From NCBI RefSeq assembly GCF_002953715.1, contig NZ_CP025015.1:62001-126000 (forward strand): DNA of 64,000 nucleotides, read 5' to 3'. The translations under genes and the position numbers were made by a program. This stretch comes from Rhizobium leguminosarum. Lineage in GTDB: Bacteria > Pseudomonadota > Alphaproteobacteria > Rhizobiales > Rhizobiaceae. How positions within the stretch are numbered: position 1 is the stretch's first letter; each line of letters starts with the position of its first letter. The notes beneath the pieces are model-generated. The model worked only from the letters and a program-made list of their open reading frames with translations, searched no databases and was not told where the DNA came from. Positions 26,127 through 35,499 of this stretch are shown here, piece by piece.

Positions 26127-27542
26127 ATGGTAAAGGCAAACGGCGCGCGATCACTACAGGATTTGGTCGACGAGAAAGCTAACCTCGTCGAGTATTTTTA
26201 CAACGACACGCTTGCGCCCCATTACCGGGCACGTACCGGGCTCACCGCTGCGTTCATTCCGCCGGAATTCACAAACTGGCGCGACGAGCAGCGTGCCTGG
26301 CGCGAGACCGCGATCCTGTTCGACCAGTCGCACCACATGCCGGAACTGCTGCTCAAAGGTCCCGATGCATTTCGTCTGCTTGAAAAGCTCGGCATCAACA
26401 GCCTGGCGAATTTTACGATCGACCGCGCCAAGCAATTCGTCGCTTGCACGCCACGCGGCCATGTCATCGGCGACTGCGTCGTCTACAGACTTGCCGAGGA
26501 AAAGTTCGAGCTAATCAGCGGCATGCCTGTCCTGAACTGGGTACAGTTTAACGCGGAACAAGGCGCCTACGACGTGACGATCGAGCGCGACGACCCGACG
26601 CCTTACAACCCGACCGGCAGGCGCTGGTTCTACCGTTTCCAGTTGGAAGGTCCCAATGCCGGCCTGATCTTCAACGCTGCGGTCGAGGGGCGCGCCCCGG
26701 AGATTGCGTTCTTCAGAACCGCGAAGGTTAAAATCGGCGGATGCGAAGTGCTCGTTCTGCGGCATGGAATGGCGGGCCATCTGGGAGCAGAGCTGTCCGG
26801 ACCGTACGAGGACATGGAAAAGGTGCGCGCCGCGCTGCTTAGAGCCGGTGAGGCGCATGGGCTGAAGCAGGGCGGGACGAAGACCTATTTTAGTACGATC
26901 TTCGAATTTGGCTGGATGCCTTACCCACTGCCGGGTATCTACACGGGGGAAGAACTGCGCGATTTTCGCCAATGGCTATCTGGAAACGGTTGGGAAGCGA
27001 ACGCCCAACTTGGCGGCAGCTTCGTCTCGGATAATATCGAAGATTACTACGTCACCCCGTGGGATCTCGGCTACGGCCATATTCTCAAGTTCGATCATGA
27101 CTTCATCGGGCGCGAAGCCCTGGAAGCCCTGCCCGTGGAGAAGCGGCGCCAAAAGGTCACGCTGGTGTGGAACCGCGACGACGTTGCGGCAATCTTTGCG
27201 TCTGCCCTCGGAGACGGGCCACGATACAAGGCTATAGACCTGCCGGTCGCCTATTATGGCTGGCCCCAATTCGATGAAGTGCGGGGTCGGAATGGCATGC
27301 TCTTCGGTCGCTCCTGCCATTGCGGTTACAGCAACAATGAAGGCGAAATGCTGTCTCTCGCCATGCTCGACGTCCAAAACGCGACTCCCGGGACGGAAGT
27401 GACGCTCACCTGGGGAGAGCCTCGTGGCGGGTCCCGGAAGCCGCATGTCGAACGGCACGAGCAGTTCAAGGTCAGAGCGGTCGTGGCGCCCGTTCCCTAT
27501 GCAAGTTCCGTTCAAAAGATGAAGCGCGCTGCGATCAGCTGA
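26127..27542 (+). CDS. ligM: Tetrahydrofolate-dependent aromatic O-demethylase (LigM/DesA type)
   Basis: The 471-residue product equals the size of LigM, the vanillate/3-O-methylgallate O-demethylase, and belongs to the GcvT aminomethyltransferase family. Typical segments are LFDQSHHMPELLLKGPDA, ACTPRGHVIGDCVVYRLAEE, RFQLEGPNAGLIF and LELGYGHILKFDHDF-like text near 315. Such enzymes move the methyl group of a methoxylated aromatic to tetrahydrofolate, giving a phenol and 5-methyl-THF in the cytosol. An AGAGGAGG ribosome-binding site precedes the ATG. The next gene is a MetF-like reductase and PurU lies further on; these would recycle the C1 unit. The exact methoxy substrate is unknown. Confidence 0.85.
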   Translation: MVKANGARSLQDLVDEKANLVEYFYNDTLAPHYRARTGLTAAFIPPEFTNWRDEQRAWRETAILFDQSHHMPELLLKGPDAFRLLEKLGINSLANFTIDRAKQFVACTPRGHVIGDCVVYRLAEEKFELISGMPVLNWVQFNAEQGAYDVTIERDDPTPYNPTGRRWFYRFQLEGPNAGLIFNAAVEGRAPEIAFFRTAKVKIGGCEVLVLRHGMAGHLGAELSGPYEDMEKVRAALLRAGEAHGLKQGGTKTYFSTIFEFGWMPYPLPGIYTGEELRDFRQWLSGNGWEANAQLGGSFVSDNIEDYYVTPWDLGYGHILKFDHDFIGREALEALPVEKRRQKVTLVWNRDDVAAIFASALGDGPRYKAIDLPVAYYGWPQFDEVRGRNGMLFGRSCHCGYSNNEGEMLSLAMLDVQNATPGTEVTLTWGEPRGGSRKPHVERHEQFKVRAVVAPVPYASSVQKMKRAAIS

Positions 27543-27691
27543 GCATTGCCGGTATTCGCTCAGCGCCTTTTCGTCAGAGCGAACACCGGTGTTGTCCTGG
27601 CTACGGATACCCTGCGGTCTGCTACTCGGCAACGTTCACATTCTTCTTGCTCAATGAGAATTCGCCTGTCTCGCAGGCGGGATGGGTTTTT

Positions 27692-28561
27692 ATGGCTATG
27701 TCGCAAGCAATACATCTCCGAGACCAGAGCGGTGTACTGGATGACTTTTCGGTGGAAGTGACGACAAAAGATACCGCACAGCTGGCGGCCATGTCTGGCG
27801 CGATCCCCAAAGGCACGATCATCTCGATTCCGTTTCTGTCAACGGAAAGCGATGCCGACCGGATTAGGGCGGCCAAAATGGTCCGACAGGCGGGATACGT
27901 ACCCTTGCCTCACATTGCCGCCAGACGTCTGGGGTCGGAATCCATGCTATCGGCAATGCTGTCGGCGCTTGTCAATGACGCCCAGGTGAGCCGATTGCTC
28001 CTAGTCGCGGGCGATGCCGACCCTCCCAAGGGCCCGTTCTTGGATACCGCTACGATCTTACGTAGCGGTATCCTCGAACAGCATGGGATCAGCAATGTCT
28101 CGATAGCCGGGCATCCGGAAGGACACCCGGTCCAGAACGCTGCCATGCTCACCAGTGCGCTGCTGGAAAAGCGACTAATCATGGAAGCAGCAAATATCGA
28201 GTGGTCGATTTTCACTCAGTTTGCGTTCGCATCGGAACCCGTACTTGCCTGGATAGGTGAACTGCGTCGATTGGGTATCGAAGTCCCGATCCACATCGGT
28301 ATTCCTGGCCCGGCAAGCGTCAGAACGCTATTGAAATTTGCAGCGGTTTGCGGCGTTTCCGCATCCACATCCGTCCTCAAGAAGTACGGTCTATCGATCA
28401 CTCAGTTGTTGTCGAGCGCGGGGCCAGACGCTCTGGTCAATGAGTATGCTACCGGCTTGAGCAACGCCGAATATGGCGATGTTCGTCTGCATTTCTATCC
28501 GTTTGGAGGACTACACAAAACAGTGGACTGGTTGCAAGAGTACCGGACGCGACCTTCCTAA
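27692..28561 (+). CDS. metF: Methylenetetrahydrofolate reductase-like protein
   Basis: I prefer the ATG at 27692 (MAMSQAIHL) over an upstream TTG, since AGGCGGG lies before it; this gives 289 residues. The fold is the MetF TIM barrel: FSVEVTTKD, ISIPFLSTESDADRI, AGYVPLPHIAARRLGS, LLVAGDADPPKG, ISNVSIAGHPEGHP, TQFAFASEPVLAW, IPIHIGIPGPAS-like text and the C-terminal HFYPFGGL. The HIAAR and GHPEGHP motifs are family landmarks. Next to ligM it probably runs in the oxidising direction, turning 5-methyl-THF into methylene-THF. It is the same arrangement as in lignin-monomer O-demethylation loci of sphingomonads. Confidence 0.85.
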   Translation: MAMSQAIHLRDQSGVLDDFSVEVTTKDTAQLAAMSGAIPKGTIISIPFLSTESDADRIRAAKMVRQAGYVPLPHIAARRLGSESMLSAMLSALVNDAQVSRLLLVAGDADPPKGPFLDTATILRSGILEQHGISNVSIAGHPEGHPVQNAAMLTSALLEKRLIMEAANIEWSIFTQFAFASEPVLAWIGELRRLGIEVPIHIGIPGPASVRTLLKFAAVCGVSASTSVLKKYGLSITQLLSSAGPDALVNEYATGLSNAEYGDVRLHFYPFGGLHKTVDWLQEYRTRPS

Positions 28562-28652
28562 GGCGCCGATGTGATTGTCAGGACGCCTGACTAGACTGGA
28601 GCATTTCCGACTCGGACAACACGGATAGGCGGTCCATGAATGCGGAGAAAAC

Positions 28653-28681
28653 TTGACGTATTAGTACGGTTTCCGTACCAA
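28653..28681 (+). promoter_or_regulatory. ABC-importer promoter with palindromic operator (site 1)
   Basis: TTGACG (28653-28658), a 17-base spacer and TACCAA (28676-28681) form the promoter of the transporter operon. The palindrome lies between and over the boxes: arms TTAGTACGG (28661-28669) and CCGTACCAA (28673-28681) around TTT, with one mismatch. This is the most symmetric of three copies in the cluster. Confidence 0.65.
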
Positions 28682-28749
28682 TACTAGCGGAGGAAGTGGC
28701 GCTTCAGCGTCAAGGCGCCCGGACGCTTTTCCGGTTGGGAGGGAAAAAT

Positions 28750-29919
28750 ATGACATTTTCGAAATCGACGTTGTATCTCGTCGCATCGGCTGCGTTTTTC
28801 GTGACCGGCACGCTCGCTCAGGCCGAGACAATCAAGGTCGGCGTTATCGCTACATTCTCCGGGCCAAACGCAATCTGGGGCAAGCAATTCCGCGAAGCGA
28901 TCGATGTCTATGTCGCGCAGCACGGAGACGAGGTTGGCGGTCACAAAATTCAGTTCATCTACAAGGATGTTGGCGGACCCAACGCCGACGCCAGCAAGGC
29001 AGCGGCCCAGGAACTTCTTGTCCGCGACGGCGTGAAGTATCTTGCTGGATTTGACTTCACCCCCAATGCCGTTGCGGTCGCTCCCCTGACAAAGCAGGCA
29101 AAGGTGCCGGCGGTGATTTTCAATGCCGCGACATCATCGATCAACAAGCAGTCGGACTTCTTTCTGCGCACCAGTTTTACGTTGACGCAGCTCGCTCAAC
29201 CGGCAGCCGAGTGGGCGGCCAAAAATGGCTCCAAGAAAGTCGTGACTGCCGTTTCGGATTACAATCCCGGCATTGATGCAGAAACGGCCTTCTCCGCCTC
29301 TTTTGAGAAAGACGGCGGGGCGGTTCTCGAAAAGATCCGAATGCCGCTTCAGACCAATGATTTCGCGCCATTCATGCAGCGTATCAAGAGTTCCGGTGCC
29401 GATACCGTCTTCACTTTCCTGCCGGTGGGCCCAGCGACGTTCGCTTTCACCAAGGCCTATAGTGAAAATGGCCTGAAAGCTGCTGGCGTTTCTTTCCTTG
29501 GCGGTGGCGAGACCGACGAGACCACACTTGATGCGCTTGGAGACCAAGCTATCGGCCTGGTGACCGCATACCACTATTCCGATGTCCACGATTCTGCGCT
29601 GAACAAAAGCTTTGTCGCAAAACTGCAGGAACTTCATCCGGGCTCGCGCGCCAACATGGCATCAATCGGCGCCTATGACGGCGTGGAGTTGATCTACCGG
29701 ATGATCAAGGCTGCAGGGTCTGACGGCACAAAAGCCATCGAGGCGGCCAAGGGCATGGAATGGGAAAGCCCACGCGGGCCGGTGAAGATGGATCCGGTCT
29801 CACGGACGGTGGTGCAGAATGTCTATCTTCGGCGTGTTGAAAAAGGCGCGGACGGCAAACTGGTCAATCGGGAGTTCGCGACTGTCCCGAACGTACCGGA
29901 CCTCGGCTTCAATCCCTGA
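28750..29919 (+). CDS. Branched-chain-type ABC importer, periplasmic binding protein
   Basis: GGGAGGG before the ATG at 28750 sets the start (389 residues). The first 24 residues are a signal peptide ending near LAQAET. The mature part opens with IKVGVIATFSGPNAIWGKQF and has YLAGFDFTPNAVAVAPL and FLGGGETDETTLDALG. It is a Peripla_BP_6 protein of the LivJ/HAAT group. Members linked to aromatic gene clusters bind aromatic acids rather than leucine. This one is first in the livJ-H-M-G-F order and lies inside a methoxyaromatic cluster, so an aromatic ligand is likely. The operator at 28661 probably links it to the same inducer. Confidence 0.85.
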   Translation: MTFSKSTLYLVASAAFFVTGTLAQAETIKVGVIATFSGPNAIWGKQFREAIDVYVAQHGDEVGGHKIQFIYKDVGGPNADASKAAAQELLVRDGVKYLAGFDFTPNAVAVAPLTKQAKVPAVIFNAATSSINKQSDFFLRTSFTLTQLAQPAAEWAAKNGSKKVVTAVSDYNPGIDAETAFSASFEKDGGAVLEKIRMPLQTNDFAPFMQRIKSSGADTVFTFLPVGPATFAFTKAYSENGLKAAGVSFLGGGETDETTLDALGDQAIGLVTAYHYSDVHDSALNKSFVAKLQELHPGSRANMASIGAYDGVELIYRMIKAAGSDGTKAIEAAKGMEWESPRGPVKMDPVSRTVVQNVYLRRVEKGADGKLVNREFATVPNVPDLGFNP

Positions 29920-29986
29920 TCCACGGTGAGCGCGGCGGGAGTTTTCCGCCACGCAACGCCCGACCTCGCAAATCTCAGGTTAGAGA

Positions 29987-30850
29987 ATGTCCCTCATTCT
30001 AAGTATCGTCGTCGATGGCGTCGCCTACGGGATGATATTGTTCATGATTTCCGTCGGGCTTTCGATCACGATGGGGCTCATGCGCATTATCAACCTCGCG
30101 CACGGCGGGTTTGCCCTGCTTGGCGGCGCAGCCGTTCATCTGCTCACCACACGTCTGGACGTAGCGTTCATTCCGGCGTTCCTCGTCGCCGTTCTTGCGG
30201 TTGTCCTCGTTTCCGTGCTTCTCGAGCGGCTGCTCTATCGCCACATCTATGGCTTCAACGAGCTGGGCCAGGTGTTGGCGACCATTGGAATCGTCTTCAT
30301 CATGATCGCAACCGTCAATCTGTTCCTGGGCTCCACGATCCTGCCGCTTGGCGCCCCGGCGATTTTCACGACACCGATCGATCTCGGGTTTAGGACGCTA
30401 CCGTTCCACCGGTTGGTCGTTATCATTTCCGGTTTGCTTGTGCTGGCCGGTCTCTGGTTGCTGATGGAAAAAACAAGGTTCGGCATCTACTTGCGCGCAG
30501 CTGTCGACAACAGGATTGCGGCCGCCTCGCTCGGCATCAACACGCCGCTCGTCTATCTCGTTGCATTCGCCATGGGCGCCGGTCTCGCGGCGGTAGGAGG
30601 TATACTCGGTGCGGAACTGCTTCCGATCGAGGCCTACTATCCGCTTCGTTATATGGTGCTGTTCCTGATTGTTGTGTCTGTGGGTGGACTTGGCAGCATT
30701 TCCGGCTCCTTCCTTGCTTCGATTAGCCTTGGTATTCTCGATACTGCTGGTCGCTATCTATTGCCGGGCATTGGTACCATCTTCTTTTTCGTGGCGATTG
30801 TGGTGTTGCTCGCGCTTCGGCCCAACGGTCTGATGGGGAAAGCGCAATGA
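29987..30850 (+). CDS. livH: Branched-chain-type ABC importer permease, LivH type
   Basis: The 287-residue product is an inner-membrane permease with about eight hydrophobic segments. The family motifs are MGLMRIINLAHGGFALLG near 28-45, FVGLGGxG-like SVGGLGSISGSFLASISLGI near 225, and LALRPNGLMGKAQ at the C-terminus. It forms the membrane channel with the LivM-like partner, whose ATG overlaps its stop (ATGA). The substrate is probably that of the binding protein upstream, inferred to be aromatic. Confidence 0.9.
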   Translation: MSLILSIVVDGVAYGMILFMISVGLSITMGLMRIINLAHGGFALLGGAAVHLLTTRLDVAFIPAFLVAVLAVVLVSVLLERLLYRHIYGFNELGQVLATIGIVFIMIATVNLFLGSTILPLGAPAIFTTPIDLGFRTLPFHRLVVIISGLLVLAGLWLLMEKTRFGIYLRAAVDNRIAAASLGINTPLVYLVAFAMGAGLAAVGGILGAELLPIEAYYPLRYMVLFLIVVSVGGLGSISGSFLASISLGILDTAGRYLLPGIGTIFFFVAIVVLLALRPNGLMGKAQ

Positions 30851-31836
30851 TGGACCCCGTCCTTTCGACGTCGCCGAGGCGCGCGCCGACCGCCCTGAGC
30901 TTCCTCATCCCGTCCATTTCCGTCGTGGTCGGTGCGAGCCTTGCCTTTCTGATATTCCCGTACGACCTGTCGTTTCTAACCCGGATCGTCATCATGATGA
31001 TCTTCGTCGTGTCATTCGACCTCATTCTCGGGCAGGCGGGAATAGCAACACTTGGTCACGCGGCCATGTATGGATGCGGCGCCTATGCCGCGGGACTAAT
31101 TTCGCTTCACCTGTCGCCCGACCCGCTGCTCGGGCTCCTGGTCGGTGCCGTGGCGGGCGCAGTGATGGCGTGGATTTCGGGGCTTGTCCTGCTTCGCACC
31201 CACGGCATAACTCTGTTGATGATTTCGATAGCCGTGACCCTGGTTCTTCAGGAGACCGCATCCCAGGCACGTTGGCTAACGGGCGGCGCCGACGGCCTGG
31301 CCGGCATCACGGTTGGACCGCTGCTGGGGCTGTACGAATTCGATTTTGTTGGACAGGTCGCCTTCATCTACAGCGTGTCCATTCTTGCGGCCGTTTTACT
31401 GCTCTGTCAGGTTCTGATCGGCTCCCCGTTTGGGCTCGCTCTTAGAGGAATTGAAGGCAGCGCCAGCCGGATGCGCGCAATCGGTACGCCGGTCTATCGC
31501 CGAAAGGTGACGGTCTACGTTATCGCTGGCGCTATTGCCGGAATTGCCGGCGCCCTTGCGGCCCAGGTGACAGGCCTGGTTGGCATCGAAGTGTTCAATT
31601 TCTCCTTGTCTGCCGACGTTATGGTGATGCTGATCCTGGGAGGAGCCGGGCGGCTGTATGGCGCGCTGGTCGGGACATTGATCTTCATGGTGGTCCATCA
31701 TGTCGCGGCAAGCATCGATCCCTTGAACTGGCTCTTCGTGATCGGCTTCATGCTTCTCATCGTGGTGTTCGTGCTCCCAAAGGGTCTTGTTGCTCTCCCA
31801 GGTCGCTTGGCGCGATTGCTCAGGAGGACGTCATGA
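30847..31836 (+). CDS. livM: Branched-chain-type ABC importer permease, LivM type
   Basis: The 329-residue permease has a longer N-terminus than LivH, the rule in this family. It carries FDLILGQAGIATLGHAAMYG near 60, GLALRGIEGSASRMRAIG near 200 and MVMLILGGAGRLYGALVG near 260. The gene overlaps livH at the start and livG at the end by four bases each, showing tight translational coupling of a single operon. Confidence 0.9.
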   Translation: MMDPVLSTSPRRAPTALSFLIPSISVVVGASLAFLIFPYDLSFLTRIVIMMIFVVSFDLILGQAGIATLGHAAMYGCGAYAAGLISLHLSPDPLLGLLVGAVAGAVMAWISGLVLLRTHGITLLMISIAVTLVLQETASQARWLTGGADGLAGITVGPLLGLYEFDFVGQVAFIYSVSILAAVLLLCQVLIGSPFGLALRGIEGSASRMRAIGTPVYRRKVTVYVIAGAIAGIAGALAAQVTGLVGIEVFNFSLSADVMVMLILGGAGRLYGALVGTLIFMVVHHVAASIDPLNWLFVIGFMLLIVVFVLPKGLVALPGRLARLLRRTS

Positions 31837-32582
31837 ACGACGGGCTTTCCATTGTTGGACTTTCTAAAAATTTCGGAGGCCTGCAGGTCGCCCGGGACCT
31901 GACCCTCACGTTGCCGCGAGGCTCGCGCACCGCACTGATCGGGCCAAATGGTGCCGGCAAGACGACTTTCGCAAATCTCCTGACCGGTGTCCTGAAGCCG
32001 ACATCGGGCAAGATCGTGCTGAACGGTCAGGATATAGGATCCCTGAGCGAATCGGCACGGGTGAGGGCAGGCGTCGCGAAAACCTTCCAGATAACCAACC
32101 TGTTTCGCGACCTGACCGTTCGCGAAAATCTGCGGCTGCCGATACTGGAGCGGGAAGGCCGCACGCATCAGTTCTTTCGTCGGGCGGACGGGTGGAGCGA
32201 TATCGAGGCTGAGATCGCCCGGTTGATGCAGGATCTCAATATCCTGTCGCTGGCCGACAAGCCGGTGCGTGGACTGGCTTATGGGCAGCAGCGGCTGGTG
32301 GAATTGGCGCTGACGCTGGCGGTGAAGCCGAAGGTTCTCATTCTCGATGAACCGGCGGCAGGGGTACCCTCTACCGAAAGCCATTTCATCGTGGAGGCCA
32401 TCAAGCGGCTTCCCCAGGATCTGTCGGTTCTCATCATCGAGCATGACATGCAGTTGGTGTTCGAGGTCGCAGACCGTATCATCGTGCTGGTGAATGGCGC
32501 GATCCTGATGGAGGGCACGCCCGACGAGGTTGTCGCCAACAAGCAGGTTCGCGAACTCTACCTGGGAGCGGGCCATGTCTGA
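31833..32582 (+). CDS. livG: ABC importer ATPase, LivG type
   Basis: The 249-residue ATPase has Walker A (GPNGAGKTTF), the LivG-style signature AYGQQRLVELALTLA instead of LSGGQ, Walker B (VLILDEPAAG), and the H-loop region VLIIEHDMQLVFEVADRI. It energises uptake together with LivF. The following gene starts within its last codons. Confidence 0.9.
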   Translation: MNDGLSIVGLSKNFGGLQVARDLTLTLPRGSRTALIGPNGAGKTTFANLLTGVLKPTSGKIVLNGQDIGSLSESARVRAGVAKTFQITNLFRDLTVRENLRLPILEREGRTHQFFRRADGWSDIEAEIARLMQDLNILSLADKPVRGLAYGQQRLVELALTLAVKPKVLILDEPAAGVPSTESHFIVEAIKRLPQDLSVLIIEHDMQLVFEVADRIIVLVNGAILMEGTPDEVVANKQVRELYLGAGHV

Positions 32583-33279
32583 CGTTCTCCTCGAACTGGA
32601 CGGTGTCGTGGCCGGCTATGGCGATACCCATATCATCCGCAATGTTTCGATCCGCGTTCCAAAAGGCGAGCGGCTGGCGATCGTTGGGAGAAACGGCGTC
32701 GGTAAAACCACCTTGCTCTCCACGATCATGGGCCAGACACGGCAACACGCCGGAAGCATCAAACTCAGGGGGGCGGCGATCGATACGCTCGCCTCGCATC
32801 AGAGGGCGAGACTGGGGATTGGCATCGTGCCGCAGACCCGCGACATTTTCGGATCGTTGACGGTCGAGGAGAACCTGGTTGCGGGACTTCGGAATGGATC
32901 GACTCTGGAAGAGGCTTACGATCTGTTTCCTCGGCTGAAGGAGCGTCGTTCCAACGGCGGGCGCCAGCTTTCCGGAGGCGAACAGCAAATGCTGTCGATT
33001 GCCCGTGCTCTTCTGGGAAAGCCGGAAATCATTTTGCTGGATGAGCCGCTGGAGGGGCTGGCACCGGTTATCTGCGAAATGCTTATGGAAGTGTTCCACA
33101 AGCTGGCCGATCAGGGCCACACGATCGTTCTGGTGGAACAGCATGTCGGCCTGGCACTCAAGTTTGCAGAGCGCGTCATTGCGCTCGACCAAGGCAAGAT
33201 CGTCTTTGAGGAACAGGCGGCAAAACTGGCCGCCAATCGCACCGAACTCGACCGGTATATCGGTCTTTCCGCCCAATAA
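32575..33279 (+). CDS. livF: ABC importer ATPase, LivF type
   Basis: I start it at the ATG at 32575, which has GGGAGCGGG just upstream and overlaps the livG stop by eight bases; the product has 234 residues. It has Walker A (GRNGVGKTT), the signature LSGGEQQMLSIARALLG, Walker B (IILLDEPLEGL) and VLVEQHVGLALKFA. It is the last gene of the importer operon; purU follows after 116 bases. Confidence 0.9.
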   Translation: MSDVLLELDGVVAGYGDTHIIRNVSIRVPKGERLAIVGRNGVGKTTLLSTIMGQTRQHAGSIKLRGAAIDTLASHQRARLGIGIVPQTRDIFGSLTVEENLVAGLRNGSTLEEAYDLFPRLKERRSNGGRQLSGGEQQMLSIARALLGKPEIILLDEPLEGLAPVICEMLMEVFHKLADQGHTIVLVEQHVGLALKFAERVIALDQGKIVFEEQAAKLAANRTELDRYIGLSAQ

Positions 33280-33395
33280 CCGGCGCGGACGGCAGACTAG
33301 GCACGATGGCCTTCCATGAGCTCAGCGGGCTGAAGCATTTGTCGGGAAAGCCCGATGAGTATCTATTGAAGAGCCCTAACAGATACGGGGATAGA

Positions 33396-34280
33396 ATGAA
33401 GAACTATGTCTTGACGGGTTCCTGCCAAACCACACGTGGCGTTGTCGCGGCGATTTCCGGCTTCCTCGCGGCCAAGGGTTGCAACATCGTCGACAGCTCG
33501 CAGTTCGATGACCGGGACACCGGCAAGTTCTTCATGCGCGTCAGCTTCATCTCCGAAGAAGGCGTGTTGCGGCCCGAGCTGTCGGAAGGCTTCATGACGG
33601 TAGCGGACAAATTCGGCATGGAATGGGATATTTTCGATGCGCAGGAGCGCATGAAAGTGCTTCTCATGGTGTCGCGTTTCGGCCATTGCCTCAACGACCT
33701 GCTGTATCGCTGGAAGATCGGTGCGCTGCCGATCGACATCGTTGGCGTGGTGTCAAACCATTTCGATTACCAGAAGCTGGTGGTCAATCACGACATCCCC
33801 TTCCACCACATTCCAGTGACCAAGGCCAACAAGGCGGAGGCGGAGGGACGCATCATGGCGCTGGCCGAGAGCACCGGCACTGAGCTGATCGTACTCGCCC
33901 GTTACATGCAGATACTCTCCGACGAGATGTGCCAGAAAATGTCCGGGCGGATCATCAATATCCATCATTCCTTTCTGCCGAGCTTCAAGGGCGCCAATCC
34001 CTACAAGCAGGCCTATACGCGCGGCGTGAAGCTCATCGGCGCGACGGCACATTACGTCACTGCCGATCTAGACGAAGGGCCGATCATCGAGCAGGACATC
34101 GTACGCATCACGCATGCGCAGTCGGCCGAAGACTATGTCTCCCTGGGTCGTGACGTGGAGGCACAGGTGCTCGCCCGCGCCATCCACGCTCACATCCACC
34201 ATCGGACCTTTATCAATGGAAATCGCACCGTCGTCTTCCCGCCGAGCCCGGGAAGCTATGCCTCCGAGCGCATGGGCTGA
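33396..34280 (+). CDS. purU: Formyltetrahydrofolate deformylase
   Basis: The ATG at 33396 gives 294 residues, the normal PurU length; the extra 30 codons upstream show no homology. The N-terminal ACT domain (LTGSCQTTRGVVAAISGFLA) is followed by the formyltransferase-like domain with KVLLMVSRFGHCLNDLLYRW and INIHHSFLPSFKGANPY. The family's catalytic Asn, His and Asp are all visible (last in HYVTADLDEGPII). PurU hydrolyses 10-formyl-THF to formate and THF. In this cluster it would regenerate THF for the LigM reaction, the route also used in methoxy-compound degraders. Confidence 0.93.
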   Translation: MKNYVLTGSCQTTRGVVAAISGFLAAKGCNIVDSSQFDDRDTGKFFMRVSFISEEGVLRPELSEGFMTVADKFGMEWDIFDAQERMKVLLMVSRFGHCLNDLLYRWKIGALPIDIVGVVSNHFDYQKLVVNHDIPFHHIPVTKANKAEAEGRIMALAESTGTELIVLARYMQILSDEMCQKMSGRIINIHHSFLPSFKGANPYKQAYTRGVKLIGATAHYVTADLDEGPIIEQDIVRITHAQSAEDYVSLGRDVEAQVLARAIHAHIHHRTFINGNRTVVFPPSPGSYASERMG

Positions 34281-34328
34281 CCCGGCAGCGACGACAGTTG
34301 CACCGTTTGCATCCAGGAGGAGAAGACC

Positions 34329-35396
34329 ATGCGCGAGCCGTTTATCTACAAAGGCACTATTCCTCGCATCGTGTTCGGTGTGGGGGCGATCTCTCAGGTG
34401 GCCGAAGAATTGCGTGGCCTTGGTCGGCATAAGGCCCTTGTCCTGTCGACACCGTTCCAGGAAAAGGACGCGCAAAGGCTTGTCGAACAGTTGGGATCCG
34501 TCTGTGTGGGGGTCTTCAGCGGTGCCATGATGCACACGCCCGTCGACGTGACGATCGAAGCGCTTCGGGTCTTTGCTGACGCCGGTGCGGACTGCGTCAT
34601 TTCCTTGGGCGGAGGTTCAACGATCGGGCTGGGCAAGGCCATCGCCTACCGGACTGATACGCCCCAGTTAGTCATCGCCACAACCTATGCCGGATCGGAA
34701 GTGACCCCGATCCTCGGGCAGACAGAAAACGGCATCAAGACCACTGTGCGTGATGCATCAATTCTGCCCGAAACAGTGATCTACGATCCGGAACTGACTT
34801 ACAACCTGCCTGTCAAAATGACAGTTAGCAGCGGCCTCAACGCCATGGCCCATGCCGTGGAAGGGCTGTACGCCCAGGATCGCAACCCGGTGTCCTCAAT
34901 GATGGCGATGGAGGGCGTCGCAGCACTGCACAAGGCACTGCCTGCCATTATCGGCGCCCCCCACGATCCAACGGCCCGCACCGACGCGCTTTACGGCTCC
35001 TGGCTGTGTGGCGTCGTTTTAGGTGCTGTCGGAATGGCACTGCATCACAAAATCTGCCACACACTGGGCGGCAGCTTCGACCTGCCGCATTCGGAAACGC
35101 ATGCCATCCTTCTTCCTCATACAGTAGCGTATACAGAGGCGGCGGTGCCGCACCTGCTTGCACCTGTTGCCGCCTTTATGGGGACTGATCGTGCCTCGAC
35201 AGGGCTTTACGATTTCGCGCTCGGCATAGGCGCCCCGACCAGGCTCCAAGATTTCGGACTGGCCGCCGAGGATCTGGACAAAGCCACAGATATTGCCATG
35301 CGAAACCCTTACTGGAACCCCCGGCCTCTGGAAGCTACGGCAATCCGAGAGATGCTTCAGATGGCATGGGAAGGGGCGAGGCCGGCTTCGTCGTGA
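34329..35396 (+). CDS. Maleylacetate reductase
   Basis: The 355-residue product belongs to the iron-alcohol-dehydrogenase superfamily and the maleylacetate reductase branch. It has IVFGVGAISQVAEEL, SLGGGSTIGLGKAIAYRT (nucleotide binding), TYAGSEVTPILGQT, SGLNAMAHAVEGLYA, and the His-rich MALHHKICHTLGGSFDLPHS, ETHAILLPH. It reduces maleylacetate to 3-oxoadipate with NAD(P)H, the last specific step of the hydroxyquinol pathway. An AGGAGGAGA ribosome-binding site lies directly upstream. The ring-cleaving enzyme that makes its substrate is the next gene. Confidence 0.92.
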   Translation: MREPFIYKGTIPRIVFGVGAISQVAEELRGLGRHKALVLSTPFQEKDAQRLVEQLGSVCVGVFSGAMMHTPVDVTIEALRVFADAGADCVISLGGGSTIGLGKAIAYRTDTPQLVIATTYAGSEVTPILGQTENGIKTTVRDASILPETVIYDPELTYNLPVKMTVSSGLNAMAHAVEGLYAQDRNPVSSMMAMEGVAALHKALPAIIGAPHDPTARTDALYGSWLCGVVLGAVGMALHHKICHTLGGSFDLPHSETHAILLPHTVAYTEAAVPHLLAPVAAFMGTDRASTGLYDFALGIGAPTRLQDFGLAAEDLDKATDIAMRNPYWNPRPLEATAIREMLQMAWEGARPASS

Positions 35397-35499
35397 ACCC
35401 GGAGGCCAGAGTGATCCACATCAGGAACCAGGTCCGCGCCTTTTTAGCAGGTAGGCTTCGGGATGAAGGCAAGCCAATTCTCACTCGAAAGGAACAGGT

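Noticed and set aside
27579..27594. Perfect palindrome AACACCGGTGTT before the MetF-like gene
   Set aside because: No promoter boxes or further copies near it; a 12-base palindrome alone is too weak to call an operator.
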